Shown here: positions 1 through 6,096 of the stretch, piece by piece | Position numbering within the stretch: position 1 is the first letter of the stretch | How the letters are laid out: each line of letters begins with the position of its first letter | NCBI GenBank assembly: GCA_002435835.1 | Contig: DIVM01000064.1 | Span: forward strand, 1 to 12,009 | Length of the DNA stretch: 12,009 nucleotides | From: Firmicutes bacterium UBA6132 | GTDB taxonomy: Bacteria > Bacillota_A > Clostridia > Tissierellales > Sedimentibacteraceae | Reading direction: 5' to 3' | The notes under the pieces: generated by a model | The model's input: the letters and a program-made list of their open reading frames with translations, nothing else | The model's database searches: none | What the model was told of the DNA's origin: nothing | Program-made: the position numbers and the translations under genes

Positions 1-582
1 TTCAGGCATTAAACCTAAATCAACTTTGTCATTTCTTAATAATTCCAATCTATCAGGAATTCTTGGAACAATTTCTTTAACAATATCCAATTTTGGATCC
101 ATATTGTTGTTTTTTACTATGCATTCATAAGAGTAATCAATTAAAGTATTTTCTGATATTGCAATACTTTTTCCTTTAATTTGGCTAATATCAGTAATTC
201 CTTTATTTTTTCCCGCCATCAATATAAAATCGCCATCAGTAATTCCTGTTATTTTAACATCAAAATTAGCATTTTGATACATTGCAACTGCTATGTAATC
301 TGTTAAAACTCCATCGAGTTCCCCAGCTTGAAATGCTGCATCTCTTTCTTTTGCAGATGTGAACATTTGTAAATCAAGCTCGAAATTATATTTTTCTGCA
401 AGCCCATTTTCATTTATTAAAACAAATGGGACTTCATCGGATGACGACATCATTCCTATTTTTAAAATTGTTTTTTTAGCTGATTGATTATTTTCAGCTT
501 CTTCTTTTGGTTTTTCTGTTTTAGTCGAACAACCTGTTAATATCATAATTAAAACTAAAACGATTGAGATAATTTTTTTCAA
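1..582 (-). CDS. NMT1-like ABC transporter substrate-binding lipoprotein (3' end outside window)
   Basis: The first 194 codons of a lipoprotein are present and the C-terminus lies beyond the left edge. The start is TTG at 582, preceded by AAAGGAAAG. It gives a textbook lipoprotein signal: KK, a hydrophobic stretch ISIVLVLIMI, and an LTGC lipobox with lipidated Cys18. A charged Lys/Glu spacer follows, then the mature domain from about residue 38 (ILKIGMMSSSDEVPF). The segments SAKERDAAFQAGELDGVLTD and ITDISQIKGKSIAI are typical of the NMT1/THI5-like periplasmic-binding fold used for small organic ligands. It would sit on the outer face of the membrane and pass a ligand to an ABC permease and ATPase, which may lie just outside the window. 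It is the third gene after ubiD and ubiA on the same strand, so the ligand may be a quinone or aromatic precursor. That is inference, and the family also binds riboflavin-, pyrimidine- and sulfonate-like ligands. Confidence 0.85.
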   Translation of the reverse strand, partial: MKKIISIVLVLIMILTGCSTKTEKPKEEAENNQSAKKTILKIGMMSSSDEVPFVLINENGLAEKYNFELDLQMFTSAKERDAAFQAGELDGVLTDYIAVAMYQNANFDVKITGITDGDFILMAGKNKGITDISQIKGKSIAISENTLIDYSYECIVKNNNMDPKLDIVKEIVPRIPDRLELLRNDKVDLGLMPE

Positions 583-623
583 TTTTCTTTCCTTTCTTTT
601 TTCTTATTTCATATTTATAATTA

Positions 624-646
624 AAGGCTAAAAAATATTTAGCCTT
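624..646 (-). terminator. Hairpin between ubiA-like gene and lipoprotein gene (possible weak terminator or attenuator)
   Basis: AAGGCTAAA and TTTAGCCTT form a perfect 9-bp stem with a 5-nt loop, and the stem extends further through AATT arms if one A is bulged. On the minus strand it lies just after the ubiA-like stop codon and before the lipoprotein start. The downstream bases (TTTAATTATAAATAT) are T-rich but not a clean U-tract. It may therefore lower expression of the lipoprotein relative to ubiD/ubiA, or stabilise the 3' end, rather than terminate fully. Confidence 0.45.
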
Positions 647-657
647 AATTAACATAA

Positions 658-1533
658 TTATATAAGAGCATCTAATACACCTAAAGATAATAATGTAACA
701 CTAACAATTTGATTAATGTTATATGATGCAATATTTGCATTTGTTAAATTAGTTGGAGATATCAATCTGTATTCAACTACAAACAAAACTGCTATTATTA
801 AAAGTCCAATATAATATATGAATCCAAGTTCAGGAGATAAAATTCCAAGAATAAATAAGCATATGAGAGTTATTATATGAAATATCTTTGCTATTAATAA
901 TGCACCTTTAACACCGAATTGTGTTGCCATGGAATGAAGTTTATTTTTTACATCAAAATCATAATCCTGTGAACCATATATTATATCAAAACCAGCAACC
1001 CACAATGTATTTGCTGCACCCATAACTAAAGGAATAAAACTTATTTCACCTGTTACAGCAATCCATGCCCCAACTGGAGCACATGCTGATGTAACTCCTA
1101 AAAATAAGTGGCATAAAAATGTAAAACGTTTTGTATAGGAATATATAATCATTAAAAACAAAGCTATAGGTGAAAGTGCTAAACAAACATAGTTTAATTT
1201 ATAAGCGCCAAAAAGCATCACTAAAAAACAAATTATAGTAAATAAAACTACTTCTTTCTTTTTCACTTCACCTTTTGGAATTTGTCTATTGGCAGTTCTT
1301 GGATTTTTTGCATCTATTTCTGCATCAATAACTCGGTTTATGGCGTTTGCACCAGTACGCGCTCCCATAAAACATACAAAAATCCAAAATAAATCAGATG
1401 CATTAGGTATACCATCAGATGCTAATATCATTGATATGGCAGCAAAACTTAAAGAAAATATTGTATGAGAAAACATAACTAATTTTCCATACTCTTTAAT
1501 TTTTCCATATATTTTATTATTAATTTTAATCAT
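658..1533 (-). CDS. ubiA: UbiA-family polyprenyltransferase (MqnP/4-hydroxybenzoate polyprenyltransferase type)
   Basis: This is an integral membrane enzyme that transfers a polyprenyl chain from its diphosphate to an aromatic acid ring in quinone synthesis. Numbered from an upstream ATG at 1548, the first Mg-diphosphate motif is N71-R-V-I-D75-A-E-I-D79, continuing KNPRTANRQIPKG. The second is D195-Y-D-F-D199 within IIYGSQDYDFD. About eight or nine hydrophobic helices fill the rest, and the length of about 290 residues is normal. The NPRTANR and IIYGSQD signatures resemble the bacterial UbiA-like group that contains MqnP. I chose the ATG at 1533 because the conserved region (KLVMFSHTIFSL) then starts at the usual distance and the gene overlaps the ubiD stop by 8 nt (ATGATTAA). 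The ATG at 1548 would add five residues. Neither start has a strong ribosome binding site, so translational coupling to ubiD is likely. The exact aromatic substrate is not proven by sequence. Confidence 0.9.
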   Translation of the reverse strand: MIKINNKIYGKIKEYGKLVMFSHTIFSLSFAAISMILASDGIPNASDLFWIFVCFMGARTGANAINRVIDAEIDAKNPRTANRQIPKGEVKKKEVVLFTIICFLVMLFGAYKLNYVCLALSPIALFLMIIYSYTKRFTFLCHLFLGVTSACAPVGAWIAVTGEISFIPLVMGAANTLWVAGFDIIYGSQDYDFDVKNKLHSMATQFGVKGALLIAKIFHIITLICLFILGILSPELGFIYYIGLLIIAVLFVVEYRLISPTNLTNANIASYNINQIVSVTLLSLGVLDALI

Positions 1534-3241
1534 CAATTCCATATTCATTCCATCTTTCGTTTACATATTGTTTGATTTCTTCTGACATTTCAATGTCCTT
1601 AGGCCAATCTCTTGTTAAGCCTTCTTCTTTTAATTTTTTAGTTGCATCCACACCGATTTTACCATCCATAAATATCAAATCCCTATTTGCATCTATATTA
1701 TTAAATAATTTCCACATAACTATTGATAAATTTTTCGGACTAACTGAATCCACAACTATAACAAATTTGTCTTGATGATTTTTCATAAATTCTTTTAAAG
1801 CTTCTTTACCTTGATTAGGACTATTTTTGTCAATTGAAATTATGTGGTAACTGTTTTTAATTTCAGTTTGTCCATTATTTTTATTGTCCGATAATAATTT
1901 TTTACTAGTCGCATCCACACCTAATCTATATCCAAACAAAGCTTCATTAGAAGAATGATCCAAAGCATCAAGTGGACCCTGTGAAAACACTAAATTATTA
2001 ATTTCTACATTATTTAAAACAGCATCTTTTACTTGTTGTAAATTTTGAACATCTACATTTTCATCAACCACCACAATTAATTTTGTATACATCATTTGAC
2101 CCATGCCCCAAATAGAATTCATAATTTTTTGAGCACAACCTTGATATTTATTATTAATAGAAACTATGGCTAAGTTATGAAAAACTCCTTCAAAAGGTAA
2201 ATTTAAATCTATTAATTCTGGCATAACCATTTTTAACATAGGAAGAAATATTCTTTCCGTAGCTTTGGCCATATAACAATCTTCCATAGGAGGCTTGCCC
2301 ACGATTGTAGTAGGATAAACTGCATTTTTTTTATGAGTTATACATGTAACGTGAAATTTAGGATAATAATCAGCTAATGAATAATAACCTGTGTGGTCTC
2401 CAAATGGCCCTTCTAATACTAAATCTTCTTCAGTGTCCACATATCCTTCTAAAATAATTTCAGCATCTGCTGGAACATATATATCATTAGTAATACATTT
2501 TACCATTTTAACATTACTTTTTCTTAAGTATCCTGCCAACATCATTTCATCAATCATTTTAGGTAATGGTGCAGTTGATGAATATGTAATTGCAGGATCA
2601 CAGCCTAATGCAACAGAAACTGGCATTTTTTGTTTTTTATTTTTATAGCCCTTATAAATTTCAGACCCATCCTTATGTTTATGCCAATGCATGCCCGTTG
2701 TTGTTTCATCAAGAATTTGCATTCGATACATTCCAACATTTTGTTTTTTAGAATCACTTTCCTTAGTGAATACTAAGGGCAAAGTAATAAAACGACCTGC
2801 ATCTTCAGGCCAACATTTTAAAACTGGAATTGTATTTAAATTAACATCTCTTTCCACAACTTCTTGGCAAGTTCCTTTAAATAAACTTTTTATTGGGAAT
2901 ACGTAAAGAAGTCTTAAAAGACGTGGAATGCTTTTGAATAATTTTTTAATAGATAAATAATTTTCTAAATTTAAATATTTTTCTAATTCTGAACCAATAT
3001 CATCTAAATTTTTTGCCCCTAAGCCTAAACTCATACGCTCATAGCTTCCCATTGCATTTATTAATACAGGATATTTTGAATTTTTAACATTAGTAAATAA
3101 CAATGCTTTTCCATTGGACTTTGACACTCTATCCGCTATTTCTGTTATTTCAAGTTCTGGTGAAACATTTACATCTATTATCTGTAATTGTCCTAAATTC
3201 TCTAATTGCTTTATAAAATGTTGTAAATCTTTATTAGACAT
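1526..3241 (-). CDS. ubiD: UbiD-family prenylated-FMN decarboxylase (menaquinone/aromatic acid decarboxylase)
   Basis: This is a 571-residue UbiD-type decarboxylase, which needs prenylated FMN made by a UbiX partner not present here. The N-terminal segment (LEITEIADRVSKSNGKALLF) and the central core match E. coli UbiD closely: LKCWPEDAGRFITLPLV, PVSVALGCDP, VPADAEIILEGY. The Glu-Arg-acid triad is readable: R173 in QNVGMYR, and E277 and D282 in EGPFGDHTGYY. The family removes CO2 from prenylated hydroxybenzoate or from naphthoate intermediates. With the overlapping UbiA-type gene downstream, the role is likely the decarboxylation step of menaquinone or a related quinone, like MqnL. The C-terminal region is longer than in E. 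coli UbiD (about 497 residues) and carries GVDATxKKL twice (441 and 530), suggesting an internal duplication. The start at 3241 follows a weak GGTATTTAA leader. Other aromatic-acid decarboxylases of the same superfamily are possible. Confidence 0.92.
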   Translation of the reverse strand: MSNKDLQHFIKQLENLGQLQIIDVNVSPELEITEIADRVSKSNGKALLFTNVKNSKYPVLINAMGSYERMSLGLGAKNLDDIGSELEKYLNLENYLSIKKLFKSIPRLLRLLYVFPIKSLFKGTCQEVVERDVNLNTIPVLKCWPEDAGRFITLPLVFTKESDSKKQNVGMYRMQILDETTTGMHWHKHKDGSEIYKGYKNKKQKMPVSVALGCDPAITYSSTAPLPKMIDEMMLAGYLRKSNVKMVKCITNDIYVPADAEIILEGYVDTEEDLVLEGPFGDHTGYYSLADYYPKFHVTCITHKKNAVYPTTIVGKPPMEDCYMAKATERIFLPMLKMVMPELIDLNLPFEGVFHNLAIVSINNKYQGCAQKIMNSIWGMGQMMYTKLIVVVDENVDVQNLQQVKDAVLNNVEINNLVFSQGPLDALDHSSNEALFGYRLGVDATSKKLLSDNKNNGQTEIKNSYHIISIDKNSPNQGKEALKEFMKNHQDKFVIVVDSVSPKNLSIVMWKLFNNIDANRDLIFMDGKIGVDATKKLKEEGLTRDWPKDIEMSEEIKQYVNERWNEYGIDD

Positions 3242-3296
3242 TTAAATACCGATTGCATACCTTTCTAAAGTACTTGTATATTTTTTTACTCAACAT

Positions 3297-3325
3297 ATTC
3301 TAATACATAAGATGCTATTTTGCAA
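3297..3325 (-). promoter_or_regulatory. Sigma-A-type promoter for the ubiD-ubiA-lipoprotein genes
   Basis: On the minus strand TTGCAA (3325-3320) is separated by exactly 17 nt from TAGAAT (3302-3297). Both are close to the TTGACA/TATAAT consensus. Transcription would begin near 3290, giving a 5' leader of roughly 45-50 nt before the ubiD ATG. I saw no clear operator or riboswitch in the leader. Confidence 0.6.
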
Positions 3326-3410
3326 CCCCAAACGAAGCTTTTCATATTTCTTATATATGTTAACTTTAATTTTATAATAAAAATGATTATGCTTTCGCTA
3401 TGGAACCAAT

Positions 3411-3438
3411 AAAAATAGCAACTTTATACAGCCACTAT
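3411..3438 (-). terminator. Weak hairpin terminator after the DUF3006 gene
   Basis: On the minus strand ATAGTGGC and GTTGCTAT can pair over 8 bp, but three pairs are G-U wobbles. The loop is 8 nt and TTTTATT follows. It lies just past the DUF3006 stop codon and upstream of the ubiD promoter, so it is well placed to separate the two transcription units. The low stem stability makes it tentative. Confidence 0.35.
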
Positions 3439-3445
3439 AAATTTA

Positions 3446-3646
3446 CTATTCTTCCCATAAATCATTCATTAAATTTTTAATTTCTCTTTTGCGTTCTTCA
3501 GTTTCTTCTCTATTTATTTCTATAGAAATTACATCACCTTCAACTGCTTCGGGTGGAATAATTGCTTTTGGTATATTTACTATTTTTTTATTTTGAAGTT
3601 CTGCTATTGCAAAATCACCTTCAAACCTATCAATAATTATTTTCAT
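3446..3646 (-). CDS. DUF3006 family small protein
   Basis: This is a 66-residue acidic cytoplasmic protein without a signal peptide. The sequence MKIIIDRFEGDFAIAE...IVNIPKAIIPPEAVEGDVISI is the DUF3006 pattern: a small beta-rich segment of about 45 residues. A Glu/Lys/Arg-rich helix (REETEERKREIKNLMNDLWEE) follows. The biochemical function of DUF3006 is unknown to me. The family is recurrently found beside ComEC/Rec2-like metallo-beta-lactamase-fold genes, and that is the case here: it starts 21 nt after the MBL stop, with its own AAAGGA site 7 nt before ATG. Co-transcription with the MBL gene and a functional link are therefore likely. The length is normal for the family and I see nothing broken. 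Confidence 0.85.
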   Translation of the reverse strand: MKIIIDRFEGDFAIAELQNKKIVNIPKAIIPPEAVEGDVISIEINREETEERKREIKNLMNDLWEE

Positions 3647-3667
3647 AAAATATCCTTTGTAATTAAT

Positions 3668-4570
3668 TTATTTGCTTTTTTCTACTTCAATGTTTTTACC
3701 ATCCGATATAACAGTTATAGTACCCGATTCATCAGTTCTAAAAACTTTTACATTCATTTCATTTAATAAATTTAAAGTTGCATCGTTAGGATGGCCGTAT
3801 TTATTATATTCTCCAACTGATATTATAGCATAATCTGGTGAAACTTTCTGAAGAAATTGTTCAGAAGAAGAAGTATCACTTCCATGGTGCCCTATTTTTA
3901 TAACATCTGCATTTACATCAGCTATAATTTCTCGCTCATTTATTTTTTCTGCATCGCCCATTAATAAAAATGAATTATCTAAATATTCTATTTTTATAAC
4001 TGCCGAATAATAATTAAAATCTTCATATGTTTTGTTTAATGGCGAAATAATATGTATTTTTAAATTTTCCGTTTCCAAAATGTTTACCCCTGCAACTGCA
4101 GTACTTATTTTTAAATTTTTGTTTTTGATAGCAAGAAGAACATCTTCAAATGTTTTTGTATTATTTTCTGCTTTAGGTAAATAAACTTTTCCTATATCAA
4201 AATTATCTATTACAGTATCTAATCCACCTATGTGATCTTCGTGAGGATGTGTTCCCACAACATAATCAATTTTGTCATAGTTAAGTTCATTTATGTAGTT
4301 AACAACTATATCATCATCTGAGTTATTTCCTGCATCAATTAACATGGACTGTTTGTTTGGTAGCTCTATGAAAATAGAATCGGCTTGGCCTACATCAATG
4401 ATATGTACCTTTAAATTTGTATTATTATCTGCATTATCAGAATTTTCATTGGATATTTCTTCTTTTATATTTGTATTTGTTTCTTGATCTAAAATTATAT
4501 CAAATTCTTTTGTAAAGAATGCCATAATAAATGCGCATACAATATAAATTATTATTTTATTTTTTTTCAT
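3668..4570 (-). CDS. Membrane-anchored ComEC/Rec2-like metallo-beta-lactamase-fold hydrolase
   Basis: This 300-residue protein begins with a single hydrophobic segment (about residues 5-20, KIIIYIVCAFIMAFF) and then a low-complexity Asn/Glu-rich spacer to about residue 53. The catalytic domain therefore probably lies outside the membrane. The domain starts KVHIIDVGQADSIFI and carries the metal motif H108-P-H110-E-D112-H113, a later D206 (LLMGDAE), the characteristic GHHGSDTSSS (H228, H229) and YGHPN (H260). This set matches the C-terminal MBL domain of ComEC/Rec2, which is proposed to degrade one DNA strand during uptake. Here it stands alone, without the ComEC membrane channel, so a role in nucleic-acid or phosphodiester hydrolysis outside the cell is inference. 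AAGGAG lies 6 nt before the ATG at 4570. DUF3006 follows in the same transcript. Confidence 0.88.
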   Translation of the reverse strand: MKKNKIIIYIVCAFIMAFFTKEFDIILDQETNTNIKEEISNENSDNADNNTNLKVHIIDVGQADSIFIELPNKQSMLIDAGNNSDDDIVVNYINELNYDKIDYVVGTHPHEDHIGGLDTVIDNFDIGKVYLPKAENNTKTFEDVLLAIKNKNLKISTAVAGVNILETENLKIHIISPLNKTYEDFNYYSAVIKIEYLDNSFLLMGDAEKINEREIIADVNADVIKIGHHGSDTSSSEQFLQKVSPDYAIISVGEYNKYGHPNDATLNLLNEMNVKVFRTDESGTITVISDGKNIEVEKSK

Positions 4571-4652
4571 GATTTCTCCTTACGATTAGTCTTTTTATAT
4601 TATATTACAGTTTTGCTGTTAAATGAGAAATTTGACAAAACATACAAAGACT

Positions 4653-4681
4653 ATTTTACATAATTATAAAAAAATTGACAA
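4653..4681 (-). promoter_or_regulatory. Candidate promoter for the MBL/DUF3006 genes, overlapping the upstream terminator
   Basis: On the minus strand TTGTCA (4681-4676) is 17 nt from TAAAAT (4658-4653), a fair sigma-A match. The -35 box is embedded in the 3' arm of the lectin-gene terminator and the spacer contains its T-run. The implied leader is about 75 nt. A second -10-like TATAAT at 4604-4599 has no matching -35 at 16-18 nt. Confidence 0.4.
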
Positions 4682-4719
4682 ATCCAATTTTAGGTAATAT
4701 TCTTAAATGGATTTGTCAA
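4668..4719 (-). terminator. Strong rho-independent terminator of the lectin-repeat gene
   Basis: On the minus strand TTGACAAATCCA (4719-4708) pairs perfectly over 12 bp with TGGATTTGTCAA (4686-4675). The stem probably extends inward with one bulge, and seven T follow at 4674-4668. It begins 25 nt after the lectin-gene stop codon and is on the correct strand to end that transcript. Confidence 0.85.
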
Positions 4720-4743
4720 AATTCTGATTTTAATTAAATTTCA

Positions 4744-5952
4744 TCAACTGCCTTGATAAGTGTGAATTAAGCTGTTTGATTGGCTTCTTGCAAATACATC
4801 TGTACGGTTAGGTCCCCATGATACTGCAGCAGGTTCTGAGTTAATATTTCCGCCAAGGTTCTGCCAATTTTCCCATCGAGAGCCATTCCATGTTCTCTTA
4901 TACAAATTATTACCCGTTCCTCTTGCAAATACATCAATATGATTAGGACGTTTTGATGATGCTGAAGGACTTGATGTTAATACACCACCAAGGCTTTCCC
5001 ATCCACTCCAGCTTCTACCATCCCACCATTTATGGATTAAATCATTTGCTTGACCTTTTGCAAACACATCTATTCTATTAGGTCCCCAGGATATTGCCGA
5101 TGGTGATGAAGTTAATACACCACCAAGGTCTTCCCAATCATTCCATCTTGAACCATCCCACCATTTATGCCACAAAGCATTGTTTGTTCCTCTTGCAAAT
5201 ACATCTAAACGATTTGATGCCCAAGATGATACTGTTGGTGCTGAAGTTAATATACCACCAAGACTTTCCCAATCATTCCACCTTGAACCATCCCACCATT
5301 TATGCCACAAACCATTATCTGTTCCTCTTACAAATACATCAATTCTATTAGGTCCCCAAGAAACTGCACCTGGTGCAGATGTTAAAATGCCTCCAAGGTT
5401 TTCCCAAACGCTCCAGCTTCTACCGTCCCACCATTTGTGATATAAAGCATTGTCTGAACCGCCAACAAATACATCTAAACGATTTGGTGCCCAAGATGAT
5501 ACTGTTGGCGCTGTAGAAAGCACCCCTCCTAAATCTTCCCAATTACTCCAACCTGGTGCTGGTCCAGGGCCAGGGCCAGGCTGTTGCCCTCTAATAATTT
5601 CTAAAATCATTTCAATGATTCTAATTAACATTTGGTCCACCCTGTTTGGCGGAAAGTTAAATGGTCTCAATATCAAGTTATACCATGGATATTGATTTCT
5701 AAAGCGATTGTATATTTGGTTAGCTGGCATATTTGTGTTTGATTGGTTTAATGTGTAATTAACAATAATATAAATTAAATAATCAATCATATTCATGTTC
5801 ATTCCTGCTCGTTCTAGTTGCTGTATTAAATCAGCATTTCTTGAACGAACTGTTTGCATAACATTTTGTACATTTCTTTGTTGCTGAGCATAAATAATAT
5901 CTTGATTATTATTTATTGGAAATTGAAAACCATCATAAGGGTTTTTATACAT
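4744..5952 (-). CDS. PLL-lectin/DUF346-like beta-propeller repeat protein with unknown N-terminal domain
   Basis: This is a 402-residue protein. AGGAGG at 5964-5959 sits 6 nt before the ATG at 5952. An ATG at 5991 would add 13 residues but has no such site. Residues 1-122 form an unrecognised domain rich in Asn, Gln, Tyr and Ile, containing predicted helices (NVQNVMQTVRSRNADLIQQL, IDYLIYIIVNY, RVDQMLIRIIEMILEIIRG). A PGPGPGPAPG linker (125-134) follows. Residues 135-402 are six tandem units of 45, 45, 45, 45, 45 and 43 residues with the pattern WxxWExLGG...P...SW.PNR.DVF..G..N.L.HKWWDG. This is the DUF346/PLL-type repeat known from Photorhabdus fucose-binding propellers, so glycan binding is likely. 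There is no signal peptide, lipobox or sortase motif, and how the protein would reach a surface is unclear. A spore-surface protein is one possibility. It is transcribed alone, divergent from asnB. Confidence 0.82.
   Translation of the reverse strand: MYKNPYDGFQFPINNNQDIIYAQQQRNVQNVMQTVRSRNADLIQQLERAGMNMNMIDYLIYIIVNYTLNQSNTNMPANQIYNRFRNQYPWYNLILRPFNFPPNRVDQMLIRIIEMILEIIRGQQPGPGPGPAPGWSNWEDLGGVLSTAPTVSSWAPNRLDVFVGGSDNALYHKWWDGRSWSVWENLGGILTSAPGAVSWGPNRIDVFVRGTDNGLWHKWWDGSRWNDWESLGGILTSAPTVSSWASNRLDVFARGTNNALWHKWWDGSRWNDWEDLGGVLTSSPSAISWGPNRIDVFAKGQANDLIHKWWDGRSWSGWESLGGVLTSSPSASSKRPNHIDVFARGTGNNLYKRTWNGSRWENWQNLGGNINSEPAAVSWGPNRTDVFARSQSNSLIHTYQGS
4747..5550 (-). repeat. Six tandem 135-bp coding repeats with a 270-bp higher-order period
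   Basis: The units run 5550-5416, 5415-5281, 5280-5146, 5145-5011, 5010-4876 and 4875-4747. Units 2, 4 and 6 share SWGPNR, with the matching DNA (ggtcccca) at 5351, 5081 and 4811, exactly 270 bp apart. Units 1 and 3 share TVSSWA-NRLDVF, again 270 bp apart (5481 and 5211). Units 4 and 6 also share QxNxLIH. Unit 5 is the most diverged (SSKRPNHIDVF, KRTWNG in place of HKWWDG). The pattern points to growth by duplication of a two-unit block. Confidence 0.9.
5551..5580 (-). repeat. GC-rich 6-bp direct repeats encoding the Pro-Gly linker
   Basis: Five six-base units of the form CCnGGn/CCAGCA (CCTGGC twice, then CCTGGA, CCAGCA, CCAGGT on the minus strand) encode PGPGPGPAPG between the N-terminal domain and the propeller repeats. 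The stretch is far more GC-rich than its surroundings. Gain or loss of a unit would keep the frame and alter linker length by two residues. Confidence 0.7.
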
Positions 5953-5958
5953 AATAAT

Positions 5959-5964
5959 CCTCCT
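5959..5964 (-). promoter_or_regulatory. Ribosome binding site deciding the lectin-repeat gene start
   Basis: A perfect AGGAGG followed by 6 nt (ATTATT) and ATG at 5952 fixes the start at this codon. The longer reading from 5991 would need this site to be coding. Confidence 0.8.
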
Positions 5965-6028
5965 ATTCTTATTTATTATCATTATATTCATATAATTATA
6001 AATCGCTATTTTTTTAGCTTATATTTTT

Positions 6029-6057
6029 TTGGAACACTATTTTTGATAAAACATAAT
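6029..6057 (+). promoter_or_regulatory. Candidate promoter for asnB
   Basis: TTGGAA (6029-6034), a 17-nt spacer and CATAAT (6052-6057) make a plausible sigma-A promoter, leaving a leader of roughly 30 nt. The region is so AT-rich that alternatives exist, for example TTGATA at 6043. On the opposite strand I could not find a convincing promoter for the divergent lectin gene, either sigma-A or a clear sporulation-sigma consensus. Confidence 0.4.
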
Positions 6058-6083
6058 ATAAAAAATGATATTTTCAATTATTT

Positions 6084-6092
6084 AAAGGAGGT
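6084..6092 (+). promoter_or_regulatory. Ribosome binding site deciding the asnB start
   Basis: AAAGGAGGT ends 4 nt before the ATG at 6097. This ATG is the one followed directly by the catalytic Cys codon. The reading frame stays open upstream to 5854, but that part is not coding by this evidence. Confidence 0.85.
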
Positions 6093-6096
6093 AAAT

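Noticed and set aside
3286..3345. A 19-codon minus-strand frame upstream of ubiD (MKSFVWGCKIASYVLEYVE)
   Set aside because: It overlaps the best promoter match (TTGCAA/TAGAAT), lacks a good ribosome binding site, and I recognise no peptide family. Conservation in relatives would change this view.
4607..4619. Small inverted repeat ACAG-TTTTG-CTGT before the MBL gene
   Set aside because: A 4-bp stem is expected by chance in this AT-rich spacer and has no supporting second copy, so it was not called as an operator.
4747..5550. Regular repeats that could suggest a CRISPR array
   Set aside because: The 135-bp units are contiguous, in frame, and have no unique spacers. They encode protein repeats.
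5094..5695. Three open frames of 81-86 residues on the plus strand opposite the lectin repeats
   Set aside because: They are antisense shadows of the 135-bp repeats and resemble each other for that reason only. None has a good ribosome binding site or a recognisable domain.
5953..5991. A 13-residue extension of the lectin-repeat protein starting at 5991
   Set aside because: The AGGAGG at 5964-5959 lies inside it and is correctly spaced for the ATG at 5952.
5854..6096. An 81-residue N-terminal extension of asnB
   Set aside because: It would bury the catalytic Cys2 that must be exposed at the N-terminus, it crosses the divergent promoter region, and the strong GGAGG site supports the start at 6097.
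5953..6096. Sporulation-sigma promoter for the lectin-repeat gene
   Set aside because: I scanned the minus strand for SigE, SigF/G and SigK-like -35/-10 pairs by eye and found no pair at proper spacing. TATAAT-like boxes have no matching -35.
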